DNA of 64,000 nucleotides from Flavobacterium johnsoniae (GTDB lineage: Bacteria; Bacteroidota; Bacteroidia; Flavobacteriales; Flavobacteriaceae). Shown piece by piece: positions 16,365 to 24,270 of the stretch. Position numbers and translations under genes: made by a program. Where the stretch lies: the NCBI RefSeq assembly GCF_001879205.1, contig NZ_MLFK01000009.1:496001-560000 (forward strand). The letters run 5' to 3'. Under the pieces are notes generated by a model. That model was not told where the DNA came from. It searched no databases and saw nothing but the letters and a program-made list of their open reading frames with translations. Each line of letters starts with the position of its first letter. The stretch's first letter is position 1.

Positions 16365-18341
16365 TTAATACGCTAATAATTCCTTTAAAACTTCCTCAAA
16401 ACGATCCTTAGGTAAAAACTGATCTTCCAGTGCTTTTGTAAACGGAATTGGTGAATCTAAACTCGCCACTCTTTTTACCGGAGCGTCTAAATATTGAAAA
16501 CATTCTTCCATTATTAAAGCTGAAATATCGCTTGCAATCCCGCCAAATAAGGTGTCTTCCTGATAAATAATAGCTTTTCCTGTCTTTTTAACCGAAGCAA
16601 AAATAGTTTCGGTATCAAGTGGCTGCAGGGTTCTTAAGTCAATTAAATCAGCATCGATTTCAGGATGTTTTGCTAAAGTTTCCAAAGCCCAGTGAACCGG
16701 AGCTCCAAAAGCAATAATAGTTACGGCATTTCCTTCTTTTAATAAAGCTGCTTTTCCAAACGGAATTGTATAGTAATCTGTCGGAACATCTTGGTAAATG
16801 CTTCTGTACAATTGTTTGTGTTCGAAGAATAAAACCGGATTAGGATCATTGATCGCTGTATTCAATAAACCTTTTGCATCGTAAGGAAACGCCGGATAAA
16901 CTACTTTTAATCCGGGAGTTTTGGTAAACCAGGCTTCGTTTGTCTGTGAGTGAAACGGCCCGGCTTGTGTTCCTCCGCCGCAAGGCATACGAACAACAAC
17001 ATCGGCTTTTTCGCCCCAGCGATAATGAGATTTAGCTAATAAATTTACAATTGGGTTAAAACCTGTTGAAACAAAATCAGCAAACTGCATTTCTACAATT
17101 GCTTTGTAATTATTGATTGATAATCCCATTGCAGTCGAAACCACAGCACTTTCGCAGATTGGTGTATTGCGTACCCGGTCCTTGCCGAAAGCATCAACAA
17201 ATCCTTCTGTAATTTTAAAAGCACCTCCGTATTCGGCAATGTCCTGACCCATTATGACTAAGTTTTTATTGCGCCACATAGATTGTTCTAAACCATTTCG
17301 GACAGCATCTATAAAACGAATATTTTTTACTTCTTCACCATGAGTATATTCTTCATATTCAAAGTCTTTATAAACATCATCTAATTCTCCGCTGTAAGTT
17401 GGTTCAATTTCTGGTTCGGCATTTGCCATGGCCCAGTTTTCATCAATTTCCTGCTTAATTTCGCTGTGAAATTGTTCGTCAAGTTCAGTTGTCAGAACTC
17501 CAATTTCAGTTAAATAATTTCTATAATTCGCAACCGGATCTTTTGCCTGCCATTCGTCCATTAACTCCTGCGGTACATATTTGGTGCCGCTCGCCTCTTC
17601 GTGGCCGCGCATTCTAAATGTTTTAAATTCCAATAAAACCGGATGCGGATTTTCGATCATATCTTCTTTCAGCTTTGACAGTTTATTATATACTTCAAGA
17701 ATATTATTTCCGTCAATAATCCAGCTTTCAATTCCGTAGCCAATTCCCTTGTCGGCTAAATTCTCGCATAAATACTGCTCGTTTGTTGGCGTAGAAAGCC
17801 CGTAACCATTATTTTCGATAACAAACATGACCGGAAGTTTCCAAACTGCGGCAATATTCAGTGCTTCGTGAAAGTCACCTTCGCTGGTAGCACCTTCTCC
17901 GGTAAAAACGGCAGTAATTTTATTATTTTTTTGAAGTTTATTGGCTAAGGCAATTCCGTCAGCAATTCCAAGCTGCGGGCCTAAGTGAGAAATCATTCCG
18001 ATAATATTATATTCCTGGGTTCCAAAGTGAAAACTTCTGTCACGTCCTTTTGTAAAACCATTTGCTTTTCCCTGCCATTGCGAAAAAAGTCGGTTAAGCG
18101 GAATATTTCTGGTAGTAAAGACTCCCAAATTTCGGTGCATTGGCAATACATATTCAGAATCGTCCAGAACGGCAGTAACTCCCACAGCAATAGCTTCTTG
18201 TCCAATTCCGGAAAACCATTTTGAAACTTTCCCCTGTCGAATCAGAATAAGCATCTTTTCTTCGATCAAGCGTGGCTTTAGGATTTTTTTATATAAATCT
18301 AGTAATTTTTCATCAGTTAGTTTTTGTCTGTAAAAGATCAT
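16365..18341 (-). CDS. Branched-chain 2-oxoacid dehydrogenase E1, alpha-beta fusion
   Basis: This 658-residue protein fuses the alpha and beta subunits of a thiamine-diphosphate-dependent 2-oxoacid dehydrogenase E1, which decarboxylates branched-chain (or similar) 2-oxoacids and loads the acyl group onto lipoyl-E2. The alpha part (about 1-330) shows the ThDP motif GEGATSEGDFHEALNIAAVW ending near ENNGYG; the beta part (about 345-658) shows GQDIAEYGGAFKIT, PFHSQTNEAWFT and the C-terminal transketolase-like domain. I chose the ATG at 18341 because a perfect -7 box at 18366-18373 lies downstream of a longer possible start at 18383. E2 and E3 are not in the window. Confidence 0.9.
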   Translation of the reverse strand: MIFYRQKLTDEKLLDLYKKILKPRLIEEKMLILIRQGKVSKWFSGIGQEAIAVGVTAVLDDSEYVLPMHRNLGVFTTRNIPLNRLFSQWQGKANGFTKGRDRSFHFGTQEYNIIGMISHLGPQLGIADGIALANKLQKNNKITAVFTGEGATSEGDFHEALNIAAVWKLPVMFVIENNGYGLSTPTNEQYLCENLADKGIGYGIESWIIDGNNILEVYNKLSKLKEDMIENPHPVLLEFKTFRMRGHEEASGTKYVPQELMDEWQAKDPVANYRNYLTEIGVLTTELDEQFHSEIKQEIDENWAMANAEPEIEPTYSGELDDVYKDFEYEEYTHGEEVKNIRFIDAVRNGLEQSMWRNKNLVIMGQDIAEYGGAFKITEGFVDAFGKDRVRNTPICESAVVSTAMGLSINNYKAIVEMQFADFVSTGFNPIVNLLAKSHYRWGEKADVVVRMPCGGGTQAGPFHSQTNEAWFTKTPGLKVVYPAFPYDAKGLLNTAINDPNPVLFFEHKQLYRSIYQDVPTDYYTIPFGKAALLKEGNAVTIIAFGAPVHWALETLAKHPEIDADLIDLRTLQPLDTETIFASVKKTGKAIIYQEDTLFGGIASDISALIMEECFQYLDAPVKRVASLDSPIPFTKALEDQFLPKDRFEEVLKELLAY

Positions 18342-18365
18342 TGGGTTAGTGAGTTTAGTTTGTAT

Positions 18366-18373
18366 CAAAGATA
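18366..18373 (-). promoter_or_regulatory. -7 box of the E1 gene
   Basis: TATCTTTG on the minus strand lies 24 bp upstream of the ATG at 18341. It decides the start, since an ATG at 18383 would precede the promoter. Confidence 0.6.
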
Positions 18374-18466
18374 AAAAAATCAAACAATTTCGATTATTTT
18401 AGTTGTATTTTTTCAATTTTATTAAAAGATTTAAAATTCAAATCTAAAATATTATTTACCTTTGTT

Positions 18467-18474
18467 ATAGAAAG
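18467..18474 (+). promoter_or_regulatory. -7 box of the 2-oxoglutarate oxygenase gene
   Basis: TACCTTTG matches TAnnTTTG and lies 36 bp before the ATG at 18511. Confidence 0.55.
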
Positions 18475-18510
18475 GTTTAATGCCTTTTTTCTTAAATAAA
18501 AATGTAAAGT

Positions 18511-19461
18511 ATGCAAAACATTCCTAGTGTAGACTTACGTGATTTCCTTTCGGACGACCCGAAACGTAAACAAAAATTTGTAAATGAAATCGGCAGTGCA
18601 TTTGAAAACATTGGCTTCGTAGCCCTAAAAGGTCATTTCTTAGATGACAAATTGGTAGACGAACTTTATGGTGAAATTAGAAAATTTTTCGCCTTGCCAG
18701 TAGAAACTAAGCATAATTATGAAATTCCCGGAATTGGCGGACAAAGAGGTTATGTTTCTTTTGGAAAAGAACATGCTAAAGGACGCAAAGAGGGAGATTT
18801 AAAGGAATTCTGGCATTTTGGACAGTATGTTGACAAGGATTCTAAATGGGCTTCAGAATATCCTGAAAACGTAGAAGTTAAAGAATTACCACGTTTTAAT
18901 GAAGTAGGTAAAGATGCTTACCAAATGCTTGAAAAAACAGGTATTTATGTTTTAAGAGCATTGGCTTTACACCTTGGTTTGGATGAGTTTTATTTTGATG
19001 AATATGCAAAAGAAGGAAACTCCATTTTAAGACCAATACATTATCCTCCAATTACTTCTGAACCGGAAAATGCTATTCGTGCAGCGGCGCATGGCGATAT
19101 TAACCTAATCACATTATTAATGGGAGCTCAGGGTAAAGGACTTCAGGTTCAAAACCATGATGGAGAATGGATTGATGCTATTGCAGCTGATGACGAATTG
19201 GTAATTAATGTTGGAGACATGTTGTCCAGACACACTAATAATAAACTAAAATCAACAATTCATCAGGTGGTAAACCCGCCAAGAGAATTATGGGGAACTT
19301 CTCGTTATTCTGTCCCGTTTTTTATGCATCCGGTAAGCGATATGCGCTTAGATTGTCTTGAAAAATGTATCGACGAAGAAAATCCTAAGAAATTTGAAGA
19401 TATTACAGCGGGTGAGTTTTTACACGAACGTTTAGTAGAATTAGGTTTAATTAAAAAATAA
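18511..19461 (+). CDS. Isopenicillin-N-synthase-like Fe(II)/2-oxoglutarate oxygenase
   Basis: This 316-residue cytoplasmic enzyme belongs to the isopenicillin N synthase/2OG-Fe(II) dioxygenase family. The N-terminal DIOX_N part has VDLRDFLSDDP and the PGIGGQRGYVSFG segment. The jelly-roll core carries the iron ligands: His and Asp in AAHGDINLITLL near residues 193-196, and the distal His in STIHQVVNPP near 251, followed by the 2OG-binding Arg and Ser in SRYSVPFF near 264. All ligands are present, so it should be active. In bacteria this family acts on diverse small molecules; the substrate is unknown. It stands alone, so context does not help. Confidence 0.85.
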   Translation: MQNIPSVDLRDFLSDDPKRKQKFVNEIGSAFENIGFVALKGHFLDDKLVDELYGEIRKFFALPVETKHNYEIPGIGGQRGYVSFGKEHAKGRKEGDLKEFWHFGQYVDKDSKWASEYPENVEVKELPRFNEVGKDAYQMLEKTGIYVLRALALHLGLDEFYFDEYAKEGNSILRPIHYPPITSEPENAIRAAAHGDINLITLLMGAQGKGLQVQNHDGEWIDAIAADDELVINVGDMLSRHTNNKLKSTIHQVVNPPRELWGTSRYSVPFFMHPVSDMRLDCLEKCIDEENPKKFEDITAGEFLHERLVELGLIKK

Positions 19462-19477
19462 ACGCAAAATAAATTTC

Positions 19478-19538
19478 TCCCGAAGCTTCGGGATTAAAAT
19501 TCCAAATTCCAAACTCAACATTGGAATTTGGAATTTAA
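19478..19538. repeat. Two adjacent palindromic elements
   Basis: TCCCGAAGCTTCGGGA (19478-19493) is a perfect 16-bp palindrome, related to ones at 51795-51812 and 63286-63295. Next to it TTAAAATTCCAAATTCCAA (19494-19512) pairs with TTGGAATTTGGAATTTAA (19521-19538), the same word as at 6640-6657. The second hairpin is followed by T-rich DNA and may terminate the oxygenase gene. Confidence 0.6.
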
Positions 19539-19585
19539 TTTTTAAAAACATTAATATTTGTAGTTTATTTTTAGAATAAAAAAGT

Positions 19586-19918
19586 ATGGATTTTAAAGAT
19601 CAATTAAAAAACTTATTTCCGGATCACATAGAATCGAACGAACCAGAAGAAATTCAGGAACAGGAACATGTTTTGTATGTTCAGAAAGAACCGATGATTT
19701 GTAAATTCGAAAAACGAAAAGGAAAAGCCACCACGATAATCGAAGGTTACGAAGGAAGTGATGAAGATTTTAAATTATTAGCCAAAGAAATAAAAACAAA
19801 ATTGAGCGTTGGAGGTACGTTTAAAGATGGTTCTATTATCATTCAAGGCGATTACCGCGACAAAATCATGGCTATTTTAAAAGAAAAAGGATTTAAAACT
19901 AAAAGAGTTGGAGGTTAG
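19586..19918 (+). CDS. SUI1/eIF1-family translation factor (YciH-like)
   Basis: This 110-residue protein has the SUI1 fold found in eukaryotic eIF1 and bacterial YciH. An acidic N-terminal 40 residues is followed by the core with RKGKATTIIEGYEGSDED near 44-60, then the characteristic LGV/GGT-type segment, here KTKLSVGGTFKDGSIIIQGD, ending before residue 95, and a KGFKTKRVGG tail. In the family this domain binds the small ribosomal subunit near the P site and affects start-site fidelity. Bacterial members are non-essential and their role is poorly defined. It is short, complete and monocistronic. Confidence 0.88.
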   Translation: MDFKDQLKNLFPDHIESNEPEEIQEQEHVLYVQKEPMICKFEKRKGKATTIIEGYEGSDEDFKLLAKEIKTKLSVGGTFKDGSIIIQGDYRDKIMAILKEKGFKTKRVGG

Positions 19919-19932
19919 AAAAATTGTTTAAA

Positions 19933-20018
19933 GTTTCAGGTTTCAGTCTGCGCAGTCTTAAACTCTAAACCTGAAACAAAAAAAACGCAGAACCTTAGCA
20001 TCTCAGCAACTTAGCACC
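19933..20018. repeat. GTTTCAGG inverted repeat and a CTTAGCA repeat tract
   Basis: GTTTCAGGTTT (19933-19943) pairs with AAACCTGAAAC (19967-19977), the same family as the arms at 9379 and 13376. Following it, 19993-20018 holds three TTAGCA/CTCAGCA-type words in tandem, a second kind of intergenic repeat that I recall from Flavobacterium genomes. Confidence 0.55.
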
Positions 20019-20027
20019 TTATAAAAA

Positions 20028-20897
20028 ATGATAAAGCAATCAGAATTAATACTTAACCCGGACGGAAGCGTTTATCACCTAAACCTTCGTCCTGAGCATA
20101 TTGCCAACGATATTATTTTTGTTGGAGACCAAAACAGAGTAGAAAAAATTACTCAGTTTTTTGATACTATAGAATTTTCTACTCAAAAAAGAGAATTTAA
20201 AACCCAAACCGGAATCTACAAAGGAAAAAGAATCTCTGTAATGTCAACCGGAATTGGCCCGGATAATATTGATATTGTGGTCAATGAGCTGGATGCTTTA
20301 GTAAATATCGATTTAAAAACACGTCAGCCGAAAGAAAAGTTAACTTCTTTAAACATCATCAGGATTGGAACTTCGGGATCTTTACAGGCTGATATTCCGG
20401 TAGACAGCTTTGTAATGTCGAAATTCGGACTTGGATTGGATAATATGCTCCGCTCCTATTTAATTGACGAAGTTTCAAATACAGCACTTGAGGATGCATT
20501 CATTCTTCATACCAATTGGGATATTAGAAAAGGAAGACCTTATGTAATTCCATGTTCAGAGAAACTGGAAAAAATTATCGAATCAGATAAAATTTTCAAG
20601 GGAATAACAGCTACAGCCGGAGGGTTCTACGGTCCGCAGGGACGTGTTTTACGTTTGAATATTCAAGATTCAGCATTAAATAGTAAAATGGATAACTTTA
20701 ATTTTAATGACCACCGAATCACTAATTTGGAGATGGAAACGGCAGCAATTTACGGACTTTCTTCGCTTTTAGGACATAATGCCTTATCTTTAAATGCAAT
20801 TATTGCCAATCGTGCTTCGGGGACTTTTAGTGAAGATCCTTATAAAGCTGTAGATGAATTGATTACTTATACGCTGAATAAACTGGCTGGTAATTAA
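20028..20897 (+). CDS. Nucleoside phosphorylase (uridine phosphorylase-like)
   Basis: This 289-residue cytoplasmic enzyme is of the PNP/UDP family: it cleaves a nucleoside with phosphate to free base and ribose-1-phosphate. Motifs include VGDQNRVEKI (about 31-40), the phosphate-binding STGIGPDNIDIVVNELDAL (about 75-93), RIGTSGSLQ near 123, and NLEMETAAIYGL near 233 with the Met-Glu pair that holds the ribose. The family assignment is strong; base specificity (uridine versus purine) cannot be settled by eye. The upstream gap is filled with repeats, so the promoter was not located. Confidence 0.85.
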   Translation: MIKQSELILNPDGSVYHLNLRPEHIANDIIFVGDQNRVEKITQFFDTIEFSTQKREFKTQTGIYKGKRISVMSTGIGPDNIDIVVNELDALVNIDLKTRQPKEKLTSLNIIRIGTSGSLQADIPVDSFVMSKFGLGLDNMLRSYLIDEVSNTALEDAFILHTNWDIRKGRPYVIPCSEKLEKIIESDKIFKGITATAGGFYGPQGRVLRLNIQDSALNSKMDNFNFNDHRITNLEMETAAIYGLSSLLGHNALSLNAIIANRASGTFSEDPYKAVDELITYTLNKLAGN

Positions 20898-20944
20898 TTG
20901 AGAAAATTTGTCAATTGAAATAAGATAATTTAAAATTTTAGATT

Positions 20945-21337
20945 ATGTTTTTAAGAGTGGCCCGGCATACAAATGATATAAAGAAGATTGAAGATTTTTA
21001 TGTCAATATCTTGGGTTTTGAGCAGCTTGGAGGTTTTGAGAAACACAATAATTACGACGGTATTTTTATTGGAAAATCGGGTTTAGACTGGCATTTTGAA
21101 TTTACACAATCTGAAGTAAAAGCCAGTCATTCTTTTGATGAAGACGATATTATCGTGCTGTACCCTAAAACAATTTTAGATTATAACGAATTAATAAATA
21201 AGCTTATACGCCATAATATTTCAACGATAACTGCTGCTAATCCTTTCTGGAATGAAAACGGAAAGATGATTCAGGATCCAGATGGTTACCGCATTGTAAT
21301 ATCATCCTTAAAAGCCATAATAAACGAAATAGAATAA
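20945..21337 (+). CDS. VOC-superfamily protein (YycE-like)
   Basis: This 130-residue protein has the vicinal-oxygen-chelate fold: it opens RVARHTNDIKKIEDFYVNILGFEQLGGF, with the typical paired beta-alpha-beta units, and ends with a DPDGYRIVIS segment. A single-module VOC protein usually dimerises to form a metal or ligand site; members include glyoxalases and resistance proteins. The usual metal ligands are not fully obvious: His8 and a C-terminal acidic site are possible. It overlaps the next gene, DUF4265, by one base (TAATG), so the pair is translationally coupled. Confidence 0.75.
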   Translation: MFLRVARHTNDIKKIEDFYVNILGFEQLGGFEKHNNYDGIFIGKSGLDWHFEFTQSEVKASHSFDEDDIIVLYPKTILDYNELINKLIRHNISTITAANPFWNENGKMIQDPDGYRIVISSLKAIINEIE

Positions 21338-21810
21338 TGCAGGAAACACATAAAAAAATATTATTTAAATATTATAGTGATCTGCTGGAAGATACAGTTG
21401 TAGAAACCATGTGGGCAGAAATTATAGATTTAGAAAAAGGACTTTTTAAATTAGATAACATTCCTTTTTTTGGTCCCTTAATTGCCACAGATGATATTTT
21501 CTTTGCAGAATATGATGAAGATGAAAAACGCCTTGTTTACAGAAAAACCATAGAAAGTTTTGGAAATTCGATTATTCAGGTAATAATTTTAGAAAAAGAA
21601 TTTGATAAAGAAATTATCAGAGAAAAACTAAAAGCAGTAAACTGTTTGTCAGAAGTTTTAAATGAAACTTTATTTGCTGTAGAAGTACTAAGAGATGTGG
21701 ATTATTCATTTGTGCGAAGCATTTTAAGTGAATATGAATCTGAAGAAATTATTGAATATGCAGAGCCCTGCCTTTCTGATAAACACCGGGCAGATCTATT
21801 AAAAAACTAA
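21337..21810 (+). CDS. DUF4265 domain protein
   Basis: This 157-residue soluble acidic protein matches the DUF4265 pattern: an N-terminal segment with ETMWAEIIDLEKGLFKLDNIPFF broken over residues 18-40, followed by PLIATDDIFFAEYDEDEKRLVY. In other organisms DUF4265 occurs in toxin-immunity neighbourhoods and elsewhere, but no toxin is beside it here. Its start codon overlaps the stop of the VOC gene (TAATG), implying coupled translation. Nothing catalytic is visible and the function is unknown. Confidence 0.7.
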   Translation: MQETHKKILFKYYSDLLEDTVVETMWAEIIDLEKGLFKLDNIPFFGPLIATDDIFFAEYDEDEKRLVYRKTIESFGNSIIQVIILEKEFDKEIIREKLKAVNCLSEVLNETLFAVEVLRDVDYSFVRSILSEYESEEIIEYAEPCLSDKHRADLLKN

Positions 21811-21861
21811 ACAAACAAACTTAAGAATACGCATACCAAACTTAACTTAAACTCAACTAGA

Positions 21862-22713
21862 ATGAAAACTGTAAAAATTGTAGGTGTTCCCGAACACTTC
21901 AATCTGCCATGGCATTTATGTATTGAAAATGGCGAATTTGAAGCGGAAAATATTGATTTACAATGGAAAAATGTTCCTGAGGGTACCGGAAAAATGTGTC
22001 AGATGCTTCGCGACGGCGAAACTGATATGGCGGTAATTTTAACTGAAGGAATTGTAAAAGATATTGTAGCAGGAAATCCAAGTAAAATTGTGCAGATTTA
22101 TGTGCAGTCTCCTTTAATTTGGGGTATTCACGTGGCGGCAAAATCAGATTTTCAGACTATTAAAGATTTAGAAAACAAAAAGGCAGCGATTTCCAGAATT
22201 GGTTCCGGTTCTCAGTTAATGGCTTATGTAAATGCAAATGAACAGGGCTGGAACAGTGATAATTTACAATTTGAAATTATAAATACAATTGACGGTGCGG
22301 TTGAAGCATTAACAAACGGAACTGCAGATTATTTTATGTGGGAGCGTTTTATGACAAAACCTCTTGTAGATCAAGGAGTTTTCAGACGTGTTGGTGACTG
22401 CCCTACTCCATGGCCGTCGTTTGTGATTACGGTTCGCGATGAATTCTTAAAAAAGAACCCAAAAGTGGTCGAAAAAGTTTTGGAAGTAATCAATAAAACA
22501 ACGCACGATTTTGCGCAGATTCCTGATATTGATAAGACTTTGGCTGAATTATTTAATCAAAAAGCTGAAGACATTCAGGAATGGCTTAAATTGACGCAGT
22601 GGTCACAAAAACATTTAACCGAAAAAGCATTTATCAAAATTCAGAATCAATTATTTGATCTGGGAATTATTGATAAAAAAAGTACTTTTGTTGAAACCGT
22701 AAAAGCGCTGTAA
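21862..22713 (+). CDS. Solute-binding-fold protein without signal peptide
   Basis: This 283-residue protein has the type 2 periplasmic-binding fold of nitrate/taurine/thiamine-precursor-type binding proteins: MKTVKIVGVPEHFNLPW at the start, the LRDGETDMAVILTEG hinge segment near 50, and KKAAISRIGSGSQLMAYV near 106-123. It has no signal peptide or lipobox, and no ABC permease or ATPase is next to it. It is therefore probably cytoplasmic, perhaps an enzyme or sensor that reuses the fold, as in thiamine or menaquinone biosynthesis proteins. The transglutaminase-like membrane gene follows after 18 bp, suggesting an operon. Confidence 0.75.
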   Translation: MKTVKIVGVPEHFNLPWHLCIENGEFEAENIDLQWKNVPEGTGKMCQMLRDGETDMAVILTEGIVKDIVAGNPSKIVQIYVQSPLIWGIHVAAKSDFQTIKDLENKKAAISRIGSGSQLMAYVNANEQGWNSDNLQFEIINTIDGAVEALTNGTADYFMWERFMTKPLVDQGVFRRVGDCPTPWPSFVITVRDEFLKKNPKVVEKVLEVINKTTHDFAQIPDIDKTLAELFNQKAEDIQEWLKLTQWSQKHLTEKAFIKIQNQLFDLGIIDKKSTFVETVKAL

Positions 22714-22731
22714 AAACTGCTTTTGATACTT

Positions 22732-23664
22732 ATGATAAATTTTCCAAAAATTGACCTTCCTCAGTTAAAATCCAAATTACAGGTGAAATCACCTTGGGAT
22801 AGGATTATTATTTCGGTGTTGAGTCTTTTGATTACGATTCCGATATTTATCATTCTGCATCAAAATCTTATCGATTTAGAGTGGTCGTTCAATCTTGATC
22901 GTGTTTTTATTTTCATATTTGTTTTTACTGCTATTTTCTTTCTTTTAATGTATCTGCGAACCATTATTATTTTATGTGTCGCAGTATATTTATTGGTTTT
23001 GTTTTACGGATCGGTTATTGGAAATTATGGTTTCAGTGAGATTTCGGAAGATTATAATTCAATGATTTATACCATGTCTGATAATCCGTATCCGCAGGAT
23101 ATAATTGTAGCAAAACTGCTTCCGTTTCCTAATAAATCAAAAATTTTAAATGCGATAGAATATCAAAATCCGAAAGTGCGGAATTTTGCTATTATGGCCA
23201 CAACAAAGCATTTTAAAGGGATAAAAGGCTATTCTGATTACAGAACTATTATACAATGCTTTGCCGTATTTAAAGAAATAAACGGCCGTTGGAATTATGT
23301 TAACGACCCAAAGGAAGGCGATTATATTGCTACTGCCAGTGAATCGCTGCAATATTTCTCCGGAGACTGCGACGATCATTCGATATTAATGGCCGCTGCG
23401 ATTCGTTCTATTGGAGGTACTCCCCGACTGATTCATACCAAAGGTCATATTTATCCGGAAATTTTAATAGGTTCTTTAATCGATTTGGAAAAAGTTAATT
23501 ATCTGATTAAAAATGTGCTTTTTCAGAAAGAAAGCTACGGTAAAAAACTGCACTATCATATTGATGAACGCGGCCAGGTCTGGATGAATCTGGATTATAC
23601 TGCAACCTATCCGGGCGGACCATTTATGTACGAAGAAATTCTGGGAGCTTTGACCTTAAATTGA
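22732..23664 (+). CDS. Membrane-anchored transglutaminase-like protein
   Basis: I chose the ATG at 22732 (310 residues) rather than a TTG three codons earlier. The N-terminus has two or three membrane segments (about 22-45, 55-75 and 78-100). A transglutaminase-like domain follows, with the nucleophile in SGDCDDHSILMAAAIRSIGG near residue 212 and a candidate His in THKG-like TKGHIYPEIL near 237; an Asp near WMNLDYTA (about 285) may complete the triad. Such proteins act as cysteine proteases or amide-forming enzymes outside the membrane. It probably shares an operon with the binding-fold gene 18 bp upstream. The target is unknown. Confidence 0.78.
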   Translation: MINFPKIDLPQLKSKLQVKSPWDRIIISVLSLLITIPIFIILHQNLIDLEWSFNLDRVFIFIFVFTAIFFLLMYLRTIIILCVAVYLLVLFYGSVIGNYGFSEISEDYNSMIYTMSDNPYPQDIIVAKLLPFPNKSKILNAIEYQNPKVRNFAIMATTKHFKGIKGYSDYRTIIQCFAVFKEINGRWNYVNDPKEGDYIATASESLQYFSGDCDDHSILMAAAIRSIGGTPRLIHTKGHIYPEILIGSLIDLEKVNYLIKNVLFQKESYGKKLHYHIDERGQVWMNLDYTATYPGGPFMYEEILGALTLN

Positions 23665-23804
23665 TCTTTTTTTACTGACAAAACTTCTGTCTAATCCTTA
23701 AAATATTAGTAATCAGATAATTTAATTCTGCTTTTTGTTAATTAAATGTTAGGAGTAATACTTTTTTTTGTAACTTTTCCTATCTAATTTTTAATCGCAA
23801 AATC

Positions 23805-24173
23805 ATGAAAAAATCTAAATTATTTATCTTCGGAATTGCAATGGCGGCAGTATTATTGATTTCATGCTCTAAGGGTAGAAGTAAATTAGTAAACTCCTGG
23901 AAAATTACTGCCGTAGAAGCTAAAATGCCTCTCTCGGATTCTTTAAAATCCGTTATTTTAAGTGATGGAACTCTTACATTTACAAATGATGGTCATGTTA
24001 CCGGATTTTTAACAAGTGAGATAACAAACGGTACTTATGCATTGACAAAAGGTGGAAAAAGTTTAGTAATTAAAGATGAAGTTGGTACCCCATACCCATG
24101 CGAAAGTACTATTACAGACGATGAGTTGATATTGGACAGTAAAGAAATGAAAATTACACTCAAAAAAATATAA
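23805..24173 (+). CDS. Small lipocalin-like lipoprotein
   Basis: This 122-residue protein has a lipoprotein signal: MKKSKLFIFG, a hydrophobic stretch and the lipobox LLISC with the lipidated Cys near residue 21. The mature domain of about 100 residues reads as a small beta-barrel of the lipocalin-like type common in Bacteroidetes: NSWKITAVEA, LTFTNDGHVTG, NGTYALTKGGKSLVI, DELILDSKEMKITLK. It is probably anchored in a membrane facing the periplasm. It is monocistronic, with a terminator directly after. No specific ligand can be named. Confidence 0.75.
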   Translation: MKKSKLFIFGIAMAAVLLISCSKGRSKLVNSWKITAVEAKMPLSDSLKSVILSDGTLTFTNDGHVTGFLTSEITNGTYALTKGGKSLVIKDEVGTPYPCESTITDDELILDSKEMKITLKKI

Positions 24174-24190
24174 CCTGAAAAAACATTGAA

Positions 24191-24219
24191 AAAGCCACTT
24201 TTATTAAGTGGTTTTTTTA
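24191..24219 (+). terminator. Terminator of the lipocalin-like gene
   Basis: CCACTT (24196-24201) pairs with AAGTGG (24207-24212), extended by a G-T pair and A-T pairs, and is followed by seven T. Confidence 0.75.
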
Positions 24220-24270
24220 TATTTAATTTCTTAAATTATCCAGACTTAAATAATTAATAATCAAAAAACT

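Noticed and set aside
18342-18383. N-terminal extension of the E1 gene
   Set aside because: A consensus -7 box at 18366-18373 is inside it, so the ATG at 18341 is the better start.
21337-21810. DUF4265 as an immunity protein
   Set aside because: No toxin domain or polymorphic-toxin features are visible around it; the neighbour is a VOC protein.
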